Shown: positions 11,935 to 23,235 of the stretch, piece by piece
Layout of the letters: each line of letters opens with the position of its first letter
How positions within the stretch are numbered: the first letter of the stretch is position 1
Origin: Xenopus tropicalis
Lineage: Eukaryota; Chordata; Amphibia; Anura; Pipidae
NCBI RefSeq assembly: GCF_000004195.4
Contig: NC_030679.2
Coordinates: forward strand, 33,097,712 to 33,161,711
Length of the DNA stretch: 64,000 nucleotides
Reading direction: 5' to 3'
Notes under the pieces: generated by a model
Seen by the model: the letters and a program-made list of their open reading frames with translations, nothing else
What the model was told of the DNA's origin: nothing
Databases searched by the model: none
Position numbers and translations under genes: made by a program

Positions 11935-12165
11935 TGAGCACTATCTGCATAGAGTTGGCAGGTTGTTCCTATGTCTTTGTGGGTTCCCCCTGGGTGATCC
12001 AGTTTCCTTCCACCCCCCAAAAACATACAAGTAGGTTAATTGGCTTCTGATTAATTTGACTCTAGCGTATGTGATAGGGTCCTTAGATCCACTGGGGCGG
12101 AGAATGATGTGAATGATGAAGAACCACTGTAAGAGCTGCAGAATGTGCCAGCACACAACACCGAC
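11935..12165 (+). mobile_element. LINE/SINE-derived repeat tail ('AGGTTAATTGGC' family)
   Basis: Contains 'GTCTTTGTGGGTTCCCCCTG', 'AAAACATACAAGTAGGTTAA', 'TTGGCTTCTGATTAATTTGAC' and 'TCCACTGGGGCGGAGAATGA'. They occur in the order of the dispersed repeat whose reverse copy is at 9178-9420. No open frame remains. Class assigned from recollection of this repeat in fish and frogs. Confidence 0.6.
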
Positions 12166-13933
12166 AAAAAAAGTGTTCTATAAGGTTGTGACTTGTTACA
12201 CACTTAAATATTAGCACAGGAATCAACAATATTCTCAGGCTGCTTCTAACTTATTCTGACTGTTGCAGGTTTGTTTTGTTTTACAGTATGAGTGGAGATA
12301 GAGTATTTGCTTTGGACAGTTTTTTAATTAAAAGTATTCAGCACCACTTGACCTTTGTGCCACTGAATGTGCAAAGAAGTTTGACTATTTAAGGAGTAGG
12401 TGTGTAACCTTTGTTATCAGCCATTTCAGGTCACCACGGCCAAAAGGAGACAGGGTAGGTGACCAATATTACTTGGCAGATAATATCAGTAAAATTCCTT
12501 GCACTCTCATGGAGAAAAAGAATGCTCTAGTCCAGGGAAGTGGAGCCTTCATTAGCAGTATCATAGCTCTTATCATCTGTGAATACCATTTAGAGAGGAA
12601 ATTATATCTGGTTTTGGGAGAAACTTGCATTAAATACTGGGTTTCTTTCAGGCCAAATATATATGAAATTATAACAATGATTCAGCCAAGAGCTGTAAAC
12701 ATTTAAAGTAAAATAAAAAAAAGAAAATTAAACACTTTTTCAAGGTCTTGCCTCAAATAGCAGCCAAGCAGATCTGCATTACTATTATTCTACCTTTATT
12801 CAATCATTAAATACAACCTTCTGATTGGAGGTAAGGGTTAGTAAAACTGAATCAATCTCCGGTGCCTTTTGGTATATAGCACCTGATGAGAAAATATCAC
12901 ATTTAGGCCAGGGCTAGGCAAACCAACTGAACACCATGGAAATGTAGCTACATAGGCATGGCCAACTTGCACTAATACGCTACCAGTCATTGGATAGTCT
13001 TTGGACAGTGTGAGCAGATTTGGTCACTTGTGTTGTCACTGCCTCACTGACTCGTGCATAGTAATTTTTTTTATCTCAAATATAAACAGTATTAGGGTTT
13101 TGAAAACAAATGATATCACAGTTCAGCTTAAGCTAGCCAGAGATGAGCTCCTTTACAGAAGGGGACCTGCATAGAATCTAGCTAGTTGGCAGCCTTTAAA
13201 CAACAAAACAACATAACACTAGTCCCCAATCTAACCTAGTGTCTCAAGAAATGTTCCATATAAACCACAAAGCTGAAGGCAATCTGAAGGCAATTTGTTA
13301 AGACCACTAAACTGTCAAAGCTATAATTGTAGAGAAAGGTTTCCCTAAACCTTGTTTTATACAAGTGGCCTGGAAACTATGAGTGGAAAAGTTGTCACTT
13401 TACAATCCCAGTACAATTCAGTTCCCTGAAGGGCCATAAATTATAGCAATAAGAAGTATAGTAAGAAGTTAAGAAAACAAATCATGTTTAGTGTGCCCTT
13501 TGGTCAAATCAGTTCTCATGCCAAGAGCTAATTACATCATAGGAATTGTTTGTATTTTTTTCTATTGTTTTTAAAGTACTTGAACCCTAAAAAATACTCT
13601 AGGTGTGACGACTTGTTAAGAGCAATTATGCTGCAAACATGGACTGTCTGTTGAATGAAAACCTGCAAAGTTTGGGTTTGTTTAGTTAGCACATAACTAG
13701 AATATGGTGAATTTTATTGACAGTTTTCTTTACTTCAATCTAACCATATTTTTTAAAATAATGCCTCTGAGCCACCTCCATTGTGAATCTCTGATCCCAG
13801 TTGTGGGTTTAATGGTGCAGCTAGTAGAAAGTATGGCACAAGGGAACAATTTATTCAATGCCTAACCTACAGCAATTTACATTCTGCCCATGTTCCAGTC
13901 CTTTCTAGAGCCCCTGGAACTCATTCCTTGTCA
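12166..13933. other. Unassigned noncoding sequence
   Basis: About 1.8 kb without a recognised repeat or exon. The 77-codon frame at 12473-12706 has no domain. Relatively repeat-poor. Confidence 0.45.
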
Positions 13934-14235
13934 GGGCCAGAACTAGGGATAGGCAGAAAAGGCACATGCCTAGGGTGCTATGGTGGGGGGGTCGCACAAT
14001 TTAGGCATGTACCTCTGCTTCTCTTTTCTCAGGCACTGCACTCTGTTCCTCATGGGGCAAGCAGCGGGGATGCAGTGGTGGGGAGATGATATGGGCAAAA
14101 AAAGGGTGAGTTGCTGGGGGGGGTTGAAGAAGAGATACTGAGCGGTGGGAAGAGGAAGAGGAGGCCAGGCCACACAGGGGTCTTACCTTGGCATTCTTCT
14201 GCGTCGGCCCAGCTCTGTTCCTTTTGTGTCATATA
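13934..14235 (+). repeat. Fragment of a 'CAGGGCCAGAACTAGGG' repeat
   Basis: Starts CAGGGCCAGAACTAGGGATA and continues GGCAGAAAAGGCACATGCCT. This matches the complement of the right end at 61630-61654, which ends TAGTTCCAGCCCTG. A G-run is present at 13984-13990. The matching right end is not evident, so the element is probably truncated. Confidence 0.5.
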
Positions 14236-15383
14236 CATATCAGGGATTCAGTGTTTGGGAGTGCAAGGTTTTGCTTGTTTGTGTTGTAAGCAGCAGACCC
14301 AACCAAAACAAAACATGGTCTCTACTTCTGTATTTTGCACATTGCCCCCTGCCCACCCTCCCTGTACACAAGGCTTATAGTCTTCATATTACATTAATAT
14401 GTATATGCCTCTTAGATATTTCTTTATTATTGTTCAAAATCTTGTCATGGAATCAGTGAAAGAAACACAACCCTTTTCCTTTGTTGGTTATATATATATT
14501 ATCCATGTTGTGCTTTTTCACAATCTGGGAATTTCAAACTGTTTGTTTATTCTCGTTGGAAGCTTATTTAAAGCATGCCTAATGACGTACAAATGTGTCT
14601 GTGTTTTCACTTTTTGCTACAAAGTAGTCATTGTCCTCGACAAAAAGTAGACTTTCTTCTTATTACTTCTTATAACCATAAAATGTGAGGCTTGCCTGTG
14701 ACGCAAGGTTGCATATCTAATGGTACACAGCCCGTGCAACCACTTCAAGTTGACTAAAAAAAGAAAAGTATATATATATTAAGATATATTAAGAAGTCTA
14801 AATAATCATGTTTAGTTTTTTATACTGTGTTTGAAAGATGCAGTTGGTTTCTGCATTGCAACATTTAAAAGTAAAAGAAACATTACACTTATAAGATTTT
14901 CTTAATTGATGCAGTACAAATAATGAAGGACATTCAACCATGTCTTAGATCAGGTTGACTAACAGGGCCCCTAACTCTAGGGAAACAAAGACAGGCATAA
15001 GCTTTCACATTAGACTTGAAAGTTGTATTTTTATCTTAGAATAACACCTGGTTGACCTCAGCTTGACCATAGATTTCGTTCTGAGCCTGCCCCGTGGTTA
15101 TTAACAATTCCACACTTAGCTTGGGATCAGTCACCTTTACTGCAAGAGCAAGGAGATTTAATGCCTGCCGCTATACTGTAATAATTTTTAGGAGACCCGT
15201 CATCTACTGAGAAGAGGTATAGTGACAAGATTAATAGCTATTGCGTATGACATTTCACCACGGGTGTGAATTCAGCTATTGCCTGAAGGGCATGTAAAAC
15301 ATTAGAGCTTTTACCTAGTTGAGTTAAGTCCATTGTTAAATAAATGCATCAACTTAAAAAAGGTATTTAAGTCAAGTAATTAT
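14236..15383. other. Unassigned noncoding sequence
   Basis: About 1.1 kb with no recognised repeat. Short (TA)n runs occur near 14493 and 14771. The overlapping frames here are chance openings in AT-rich DNA. Confidence 0.45.
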
Positions 15384-15702
15384 CAGGTATGGAACCCATC
15401 ATCCAGAATGCTTGGGACTTGGGGTTTCCATTTAAGGGAACTTACTGTAATTTGGATATTCATACTTAAAAATAATTTAAACATCAATTACACCTAATAG
15501 AATTGTTTTGCCTCCAATTAGGGTTTATATCTTAGTTATCTTAGTTGGGATCAAGTACAAGCTACTGTTTTATAATCACAGAGAAAAAAGAAATATGTTT
15601 TACTTTTTTTTATTATTTATTATTTGAGTCGATGGGAGATGGCCTTCCCATAATTCAGAGCTTTCTGGACAATAGGTTTCCGGATAATGGATTCCATGCC
15701 TG
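15384..15702 (+). mobile_element. CAGGTATGGGA-type MITE, near full length
   Basis: Left end CAGGTATGGAACCCATCATC and right end GGATAATGGATTCCATGCCTG are inverted. Family blocks in order: 'GCTTGGGACTTGGGG', 'TTTAAACATCAATTACACC', 'GGGATCAAGTACAAGC', 'GATGGCCTTCCCATAATTC'. No nested insertion, about 319 bp. The 60-codon frame inside is not a gene. Confidence 0.85.
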
Positions 15703-15875
15703 TATTGCATTTTTGTATACACATTGAGAAGAACACATTATAGTATTTTTGTTTTTGGTCTTTCCCTTGATTCTATTAAGGTAGTTCTTATTCTGCAACA
15801 AATGATCTCTCGGTTACAAAACCAGTTCTTCTTCCATGGTCCCATAAAGCTTCTCAATAACAACGTTCCATTCTA

Positions 15876-16233
15876 AATTTGGCCATACACAGGCCGATTG
15901 TAGCTGCCAATGTCAGTCCCTTAGACCAATTCGGCAGCTTATTGGCCCATGTAGGGGCACAAACAACGGGCCTGCCCGACCGACATCTGGCCTGAAATCG
16001 AGCAGATATCGATTGGACAGGTTTAAAAATTTAGTCGAATTGGGGAACGCATCGGCTCGTTGATTCGGTCCCTGAACTGACTGCACCTATTACCGGCGTT
16101 CTAATTCGATCATTTGGCCCCAGGGCCAAACAACCAAATTAGCCTAAATTCACCTGATATTGCCCAACTGTAGGTGGGGATATCGGGAGAAGATCCGCTC
16201 ACTTGGCGACCTTAACGTGTATGGCCACCTTAA
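15876..16233 (+). mobile_element. 'GGCCATACACGG' element, near full length
   Basis: Ends AAATTTGGCCATACACAGGC and CGTGTATGGCCACCTTAA are inverted. Interior blocks match the 5106 copy: 'GTCAGTCCCTTAGACC', 'GGCCTGCCCGACCG', 'GGCCCCAGGGCCAAAC', 'GGTGGGGATATCGGGAGAAG'. At about 358 bp it is the most complete of the three large copies. A DNA transposon without a coding frame. Confidence 0.8.
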
Positions 16234-16689
16234 GACTTATAACATAGTCTGTCTTTTGTTTTGACTTTGTTTTGATCTATTTTTCAGATATTGTCTTCCA
16301 TCTTTACTGTACATTCATCTCCATTTCATTGTGTTTATTACGTAAAAGGGTACATGCATGTGTAAGAAAGCTAAATGGTAAATTTAAGCAAACCTTCTGT
16401 GGTTACCAAGATCTAGGGTTGCAATCTGACCTGCAAAATGATGCTTATGATGCCAATGTTATTAATAAGGAAAAAATATAAAGGTATAAGAATGCAGGTA
16501 TTTTACCCAAAAAAGGTAGCAACCCTATCAATAACACAGCATGTTTGGGACTACAATAACTACCCTGGTGTCAGATATCATTTTTTCTATTATATAGTAC
16601 CAGTAACTGAACAAGAATTAAATTTGGCTATGGCATTTACATTTTTCTTTTATTATATGTTTCATCTATAGTGCTACTAATTATACAAA
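16234..16689. other. Unassigned noncoding sequence
   Basis: AT-rich. Two overlapping plus-strand frames of 69 and 77 codons show no domain. No repeat recognised. Confidence 0.4.
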
Positions 16690-16845
16690 GAAACATAGCA
16701 AGTCTCTGCCCTTTAGCACAAACTACATTCAATGGCTGAAGCACAGAAAGATTAAGTGGCTTGCCCCTGGCCTCAAGGTACTGACATAGAAGTCAAACCC
16801 ACACCTTCCTAAGTTAGAGTCCAACAACTAAATCATTCTGCAGGC
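16690..16845 (+). mobile_element. Eroded SINE-like (CORE-SINE/MIR-like) remnant
   Basis: Contains 'GATTAAGTGGCTTGCCCCTG' followed by 'AAGTCAAACCCACACC'. This is the order of the vertebrate CORE-SINE motif (TTAAGTAACTTGCCCAAGG...GATTCGAACCC). Similarity is partial, so the class is tentative. Confidence 0.4.
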
Positions 16846-17403
16846 TGTAGGCTGTATATCATATCGGTAACAACAAGCTTCAGACAACAAACCCTAGCCC
16901 TTCTGGCATTTCAGGATTGCTAGCCTGGGACCAAGTACTACCAGCTATCGCATGTGGATAGTAGTTGGAAGATTTATGTCGATATAAATCAGTGTACAAT
17001 TTTCACTTCTCTGGTAGATTTGATTTATTTTTGGAAATGCTGAAAATCATTTAAATATGATACTAGACATGCCTTTGCTTTGAAATGTTCAAAGAGGAGA
17101 TGTGAGCAAGTCTCAGAAGGAAACAGAGAGGTGGTGAATTATATTTTTTAGAGAATGATGCCAACTCTATTGCTGTGTGGGCTGAAACAATTCCAAGGGC
17201 AAACCATAATAATAACAATAAAGAATTTATAGTCCAAAGCCAGTGTGTTGGAAATTGTTGGCTCCAATTAGACTGCATAGTTCTAATTTTTCTCAGAGTC
17301 AGTTGACTGAATGTCTACAATATGAATTACCAGTTACATACTCTCTTGTTAAAAGACTGACCTTACATGACTTATTTACCTTTAAGTTAATAGTATATTT
17401 ATA
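16846..17403. other. Unassigned noncoding sequence
   Basis: No repeat or exon recognised. Confidence 0.4.
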
Positions 17404-17639
17404 ATTAATACATACCGGGTAAATTTTTAACCACGCCCACTTTTGTGACCGCGTCCCAATTACCACACCCCCATTTTTTTTTCAAAAAATACTCCTTTTA
17501 TATAGTTGAAATGGTGGGAACAGACGCAAAATGTGCTATACCCTCATACTGTACTACCTAAGGAAAATAATATAGCAACTCCAAGTATGGAGAGAAGGCT
17601 GTCAGTTTTAATTGAGTTATAACTACGTACCAATTTTGC

Positions 17640-18030
17640 CCCCCCATACATAGTGCCCCCAAAGGCCCAATAGACATTACCCCCCATACAATGCCCCCAT
17701 AGACAGTATCCCCCCGTACACAGTGCCCCCAATTGCCCCATAGACAGTACCCCCCATAGAAAGTGCCCCCAATTGACCCCATAGACAGTAGCCCCCATAC
17801 ACAGTGCCCCCATAGAAACTACCCCCATACACAATTGACCCCATAGACAGTGCCCCCATAGCAACTACCCCCATGCACAATTGACCCCATAGACAGTGCC
17901 CCCAATTGACCCCATAGACAGTAGCCCTCATACTCAGTGCCCCCATAGAAACTACCCCCATACACAATGCCCCCATAGAAAGTGCCCCCAATTGCCCCAT
18001 AGGCAGTACCCTCCCTACACAGTGCCCCCA
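17640..18030. repeat. C-rich minisatellite ('CCCCATAGACAGTGCCCCCA')
   Basis: Imperfect tandem array of short units such as ATAGACAGTGCCCCCAATTG and ATAGAAACTACCCCCATACA. Higher-order units alternate between CAATTGACCCC and CACAGTGCCCCC forms. The strand is almost purely C-rich, giving frames of 70-133 codons without stops on the minus strand. A related array lies at 20280-20475 on the other strand. Confidence 0.85.
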
Positions 18031-18078
18031 CTGCTGCTCCATCTTCTTCAGCAGCTCCTGCTCCTTATGCGGCTGCAA

Positions 18079-18134
18079 CAGGCCCTTTTATAAGGTTGCT
18101 ATACACACGGGGCGCAACCTTATAAAAGGGCCTG
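18079..18134. repeat. Hairpin: CAGGCCCTTTTATAAGGTTGC palindrome, copy A
   Basis: The 21-base arms at 18079-18099 and 18114-18134 are perfect inverted copies ending in GGCCCTTTTATAAGG, separated by a 14-base loop. The same stem, with small changes, is in copy B at 20157-20232. Confidence 0.85.
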
Positions 18135-18364
18135 TCGCCGCCATGCAAGGAGCCACATGAGGAGTAGGAGCCGCACAAGGAGCAGGAGTGCCCGGCTCCA
18201 GCCAGCGCATCCCACTGTCCCGAAATGCGGGACATTCATGGAACTATCCGGGACAGCGGGATGCGCTATTAAAAGCGGGACAGTCCCGCGGAAAGCGGGA
18301 CAGTCCCGCGGAAAGCGGGACAGTTGGGGGGTATGTTAATATAGTATATTTAGTTAATATAATT

Positions 18365-18756
18365 GTTATTGAAGGACAAATAAATTCTTAGCAACTTTTC
18401 AATTGGTCTTCAGGCTTTTTCTAGCAAATGGGGTCACTGACCCCAGCAGCCAAAAAAACTACTGCTCTGCAAGGATACAATGTTATTGTCACTTTTTATT
18501 ACTTATCTTTCATTTCGGGCCACCTTCCTGTTCATATTCAGTCTCTAATTCAAACAACTGCCTGGTTGCTAGGGTAATTAGGGTAATTTGGACCCTAGCA
18601 ACAAGATAGCTGATGAAATTCTAAACTGGAGGGCTGCTGAACAAAAGACTAAATATTATAATAAACAAAAATAATGAAAAAAGACACACTGTAAATTGTC
18701 TCCGAATATCACTCTCTGCATCATGCTATTAGTTAATTTTTTATATGAACAACCCC
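18365..18756 (+). mobile_element. T2/Kolobok-type MITE
   Basis: Same family and orientation as 10771-11133. Blocks in order: 'CAACTTTTCAATTGGTCTTC', 'GCAAATGGGGTCACTGACCC', 'TTGGACCCTAGCAAC', 'TAAATTGTCTCCGAATATCAC', right end ATATGAACAACCCC. The ends are eroded, so no TTAA duplication can be confirmed. Related copies retain the exact TTAAAG termini. Confidence 0.75.
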
Positions 18757-19876
18757 AACAATATTATGGGGAATCTCATATTTTAATTTAAAATATTTAA
18801 GCCATGCTTGGTGTGTACCTGCAATTTAAAATTCTGATTGCTTGCAACTTGAAACTGGTGGAATTTGAAAGTGCAGTAGACTATGTTAGAGTATGGACAA
18901 AATGTCCTTGCCCTGTAGTTTATTATGCATTGAAAAGCACAATGGGATATGCAACATGGCAGCCTGCAGTGCAGAACATTTGCTTGCTTCACACTTCAGT
19001 TGTTTATATTGTCCAATAGAATAGTCAAATAAGCTATGACTCCTCTTTAGGGCTGTGTTTTAATTAGAATTTTATTGTATTCCCTACCCCTTTGCCTCAG
19101 TACTTCTGCATTAGTTCATTATAGTGATTAAGTGCAGTCAGCAATAATTATAACTAAATAATTACGTGCCTTAAATATTTCAGCACAGTTTGCTAGCTGA
19201 TGATTGGAATTTGCTGAATGCAGTTTTTTTTAGAAGAGAAAAAAATAAAGCTTATTTTAAAGATAGATTAGCAACAATGCCATATTTATAATTGTAATCA
19301 TTTATATAGGAAACAGTGTTGTAGTTGAAATCAGTTACACCTAGTATTTTTAGCACTGCTACTGCTTCGTTTGCCAGAGGATAAACCCAGGCAAATGGGG
19401 TGGTCCGATTATATAGTGGGGGGGGGGGGGGGGAAGAATGTTGGGGTTATATTGATGACACCAGGGGTGGGTGTTGTGGCATTTAGAGATAGAGTCTTGA
19501 TGTTGAGGAGCTGGTTATAACATTGCTCTGATGTGAATTTCTAAACTGTTTTCAGAACACTGAAAAGGTGGCAACGCTAAGCAATATTGTGTAAGTAGTA
19601 CCGTTTTTATAATTGCGTAGAGGAATCCATTTGCTGGTACTCATGGCTATTTCTGTTTCCTCTTACACACACCAGCAGCCCTTTATCTCTCAATGGTAGG
19701 AATTCTAGATATTCTATCAGAATCTGTCAGTAACAAGTGGGATCAGATACTCTTTTATCCATACCATCCAATAATTAAAAATCGAAAATCACCCATTTAG
19801 GGGTTAGTAGACTTGAGACTTCCTCACGTAAAGCAGTACCATAGTGGTGAACAACTAAATCTGAATTTCTCATTAA
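18757..19876. other. Unassigned noncoding sequence
   Basis: About 1.1 kb with no recognised repeat except a 16-base G-run at 19418-19433. Overlapping frames on both strands at 18783-19019 show no domain. Confidence 0.4.
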
Positions 19877-20156
19877 CATGTACACAGGGCCGCCGCTCCC
19901 TATTCACAGTACGCAGTCTGCATAGGGCACCAACTCCCAGAGGGGCACCATCCCAGCTGCTCCAAAAAATAGTTTTAATATATTATAACATACCCCCCAA
20001 CACTGTCCCGCCATTTTTTATAGTGCATCCCGCTGTCCCGGATAGTTCAATCAATGTCCCACATTTCCGGGACATTCATTGAACAATCAAGCACAGCGAG
20101 ATGGCTGTACCCTACCATCGGCTTCTTCTGCTGCTCTGCAACTTGTGCGGCGGTGA

Positions 20157-20232
20157 CAGGTCCTTTTATAAGGTTGCGCCCCTTGGTACGTGTGACGTCA
20201 TACGCATGGGGCGCAACCTTATAAAGGGGCCT
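20157..20232. repeat. Hairpin: GGTCCTTTTATAAGGTTGCGCC palindrome, copy B
   Basis: Arms CAGGTCCTTTTATAAGG...GCGCC and GGCGC...CCTTATAAAGGGGCCTG pair over about 24 bases, with a loop containing TACGTGTGACGTCATACG. The loop holds a TGACGTCA palindrome, the classical CRE sequence, absent from copy A. Confidence 0.8.
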
Positions 20233-20279
20233 GTGCCTGTCTCTGCCGCAAAAGGAGCAGAGCCGCAGAAGGAGCGGCT

Positions 20280-20475
20280 GTGTATGGCGGGGGTTACTGT
20301 GTAAGGGAGGGGGGCTACTGTGTACGGGGGGCTACTGTTTATGGGGCTACTGTCTATGGGGGCTATTGGGGCACTTACTATGGGGGGCATTGTCTATGGG
20401 GAATATTGGGGGCACTTACTATGGGGGCATTGTCTATGGGGGCTATTGGGGGCACTGTGTGTGGGGCCCCTATAG
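20280..20475. repeat. G-rich minisatellite ('GGGGGCTACTGTCTATGG')
   Basis: Tandem units such as GGGGCTACTGTCTATGGG and TATTGGGGGCACTTACTATG. They are the complement of the C-rich array in copy A and occupy the equivalent position in copy B. Confidence 0.8.
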
Positions 20476-20588
20476 TAGGTGTTTTTTTTATTATTTTATT
20501 TTTACTTCCGTAATATTTGGGGGAGGGGGCACAAAACTAAATTTCTGCTTAGGGCACCCATTTGGCCAGCAGCGGCCCTGCATGTACA

Positions 20589-21454
20589 GCACTATTGCCT
20601 GGAGATGCCTGAGGCTCCGTTGCCTGGAGATCATTAATGCTTATTCTACAGTGTCAGTAACAAGGAGACTTAGCTGATGCAAAGTAATCAGATGTTTCCA
20701 ACTTATGTAATCTTAGCCACTAATGTGACAAAAATAACACTATTCAAGGTGGTGCAATCAGCTTAGTTAGTTATATACAGATCGTCTGAATACAGATAAT
20801 GAACTATTTCTAGGCAAGCCCCTGGCCCTGTCCCTGTCTACAGATGAGGAAATGTCCATTTTGCATTGGGTTTTATCAGTGCACTATTAGTTTGATTCAA
20901 TAGCTACACCTTCCCTTTCCCACAATTGCTCTGAAGAAACAGGAAGCTAAAAAATAAAAGCACATTAAGTTTTGTGCATTCTACATAAAAAAACGTGCAA
21001 CAAAGTGGTATGTCAGGTCAAATGAATCATTTTTTTTTTATTATTTGGGGTTGGTGTAACTGGTCCTTTAAGTGTCTTTTATGCAATTTCAAGGATCACA
21101 CTGTATGTGTATATATGAGTATATAAATCTGTTGTATGTATTCACCTGTAGAGCAGTACAGCTGTGCAATATTTATGGCATCAGCGCAGGCTCTGCTTCT
21201 TTCTAGGCCCATGTGTCACATACATACATGGTATGGCTCTCTCTTGTACACAGTACACCCCTTTGCAGTTACTAGCACATAAGGTTGCCGGAATTCCATA
21301 TTTACTGCCAATGTATATGTAAATTTTAACAACTAGTCCTCCACCCTCAGCCTGCCTTCGATCCACCTCCTGCCCCCCTCACATCCCCTCTCCCAGCTCC
21401 CCCTTCTACTTACTAAGTTCTCTTCGATGTGGCCTCAATTATGTCTGGCTTCAA
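20589..21454. other. Unassigned noncoding sequence
   Basis: No clear repeat or exon. The 3' part is C-rich (21340-21410), without tandem order. Confidence 0.4.
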
Positions 21455-22286
21455 CAGGGTTGCCAGATTTATTTTTCCAAACTAGCCAAAGTCAGTTCTA
21501 ACACCAGCCCAAAACTAGCCAAAAGCCACTTTGAAAGTAGCCCAAAAATAGCCACAATATGTGCAATGAAAAAAAATTCTAAAAAAATAAAAGTATATAT
21601 GAAAAACATGCCTTTTTAAGCGTATAATCACTACCCATGCCCTGTGCCCCCTCTACAGTTACTGGGAAGGCTGATAATTCCCTGCCCTCTGTGCCCAGTC
21701 CAGCTGGGAATTATGTTACTACAGAAACAGATTCAGAATGTTGCATTAACCCCAGACATGATATACATATGGGTGTGTTAAACTACAACCCCAAGATATC
21801 CTGAGAGTTATAGCTTAAGGATCAACTGCAGAACTGCCCCCACATCACAGTAGAAAGTAATAGTACAATCACATACCCTATAGAGCAGGGAGCAGGTTGC
21901 AGGGCAGACAAGTTGAGCCTGAATAGAAATGGAAGCCTCTGTCTATACTGTCCAATTGCATGCTGGGTATTGTAGTTTTATATTAATCCTAGCTGTAGGC
22001 CAATTGTTAGATACAAACTACATTACCCAGCACGCAGTGGGACAGGCATGTCAGGTTTGCTAGGGGAAAAAAATTGGCTAGTTTCCAAAACAAACCCGCC
22101 GTGGCTCCAAAAAATAGCCAAAATCTGCACATTGGTTTTTACTTTGGAAACCCACCAGGGCTTTAAATTAGTAGCCCAATTTGGCGGGAAAACAACCAAC
22201 GTGGCAACCCAGGGCTCTCCCCTTACTGTCACAGACCTACCCCCACTGCCTGGCCAGTATGAAATGAGCAAAAATGTGGCAACCCT
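21455..22286. repeat. Probable DNA-transposon remnant with CAGGGTTGCCAG / GTGGCAACCCT ends
   Basis: The left end CAGGGTTGCCAGATT is the inverse of GTGGCAACCC at 22201-22210 and of GTGGCAACCCT at 22276-22286. Near both ends 'AATAGCCA' and 'ACTAGCCAAA / TTGGCTAGTTT' motifs repeat in inverted order. An inner inverted pair, GCATGCTGGGTATTGTAGTT (21959) and AACTACATTACCCAGCACGC (22016), suggests a nested short element. No target duplication found. Confidence 0.5.
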
Positions 22287-23235
22287 ACCAGCACATAGTA
22301 GGAGCCAATACACTGGGAAGAAAATCATAACATTTCTTTCATAGATTTTGCACAGGGCTGCTGTGCACGTGAATCGGTACAGCTATGTGTATCAAATTTC
22401 ACACTGCTAAACTCCTATATTTGTTTGTGAGAATGTCAGCTCCTGTGAGAAATTACTTTTACATTTTATGTGAAGCAAAATCACAAGAGCAAGTGTTTTC
22501 ACTAGAGCTGCAGCTGAATATCAGGAGAATGTGTCTGCGGAGGGAGTTCTTGCACAGCTAAAAGAAAGCGCTACATACCAGCATACACATTGATTCTATT
22601 TGGAAGTCATTTATTTGATGGATTGCCCCTAAAAGTCCCCTCTCTGCATGCTAAGCACCAGAGGAATGATTCTGGCCATATTAGAATTCAAATTCATTCT
22701 GTATCTTAATATTTTTTAAACGGGAAATGATGATTTATGTTCAAATAATGAATATGTGAGGTTCATACAGGGAAGTGAAAATAACATTTAACGAGAAGGA
22801 AAGTTGAAAATTTTGTCAGTTTTGATTTAGAGCAGAGAAATATACATATATATTTATTTATATATATAGCCACATTCTCTACTGGGAAACATTCTCTCAC
22901 AGTTTTAGTGATAATAATCATTTTGTTACACCCCCTCCCCTTCCCAAAGTACTAGAAAGATCTCTTTACATGAAACATCAGACTTATGAAATGAAATATG
23001 TTTGCTTGCTTTCCTTTAGATGTGCAGCTATAAACTAAATATTGCATGCTAATATGCAGCTGGGAACCACTCCTCTTAATATGTGCAGTCACACCAGAAG
23101 GTTTAAGATGATAATAATTGTTGCAGAGGGCTTTCCTTAAATAATATTATCAGGTTGATGAGAAAAGTCTGGCAGCAAAGTAAGTAGTGCAGTGGAGTGG
23201 GATTGTTAGTGGCTAGAGGTGGAAGTGGGGAGCGA
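22287..23235. other. Unassigned noncoding sequence
   Basis: AT-rich with a TA-rich run at 22842-22869. No repeat family or exon recognised. Confidence 0.4.

Larger units (their letters stand above)
17404..18345 (-). mobile_element. Composite minisatellite-bearing element (copy A, reverse)
   Basis: Outer sequences ATTAATACATACC and GGTATGTTAAT are inverted. Inside, from right to left, are a GGGACAGTCCCGCGGAAAGC tandem (18270-18325), a 'CCCGAAATGCGGGACATTC' stem, a long hairpin (18079-18134) and a C-rich minisatellite (17640-18030). The reverse complement follows the same order as the interior of the 19885-20580 element: CATACCCCCCAAC, the CCCGGATAGTTC block, the hairpin, then the array. It is therefore a second copy in opposite orientation. 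The Met-Gly-rich minus-strand frames here are translations of the array and not genes. Confidence 0.65.
19885..20580 (+). mobile_element. hAT-type element carrying copy B of the minisatellite element
   Basis: Ends CAGGGCCGCCGCTCC and CAGCGGCCCTG are inverted. It is flanked by a perfect 8-bp duplication, CATGTACA at 19877-19884 and 20581-20588, so this is a hAT insertion. 'ATAGGGCACCAACTCCCAG' near the left end and 'CTTAGGGCACCCATTTGG' near the right end look like outer host segments. Between them (about 19980-20480) lies the composite element related to 17404-18345: the CATACCCCCCAACAC start, a CCCGGATAGTTC block, the GGTCCTTTTATAAGG hairpin and a G-rich array. The inner part may be a nested insertion. 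No transposase frame. Confidence 0.85.

Noticed and set aside
16690..16845. tRNA gene
   Set aside because: Only a loose GTTCGAA-like B-box resemblance (AAGTCAAACCCACACC); no cloverleaf could be formed. Better explained as a SINE remnant.
17544..18078. Minus-strand frames of 70-133 codons rich in Met-Gly-Ala-Leu repeats
   Set aside because: They translate the C-rich minisatellite, are open in more than one frame, and have no conserved domain or promoter context.
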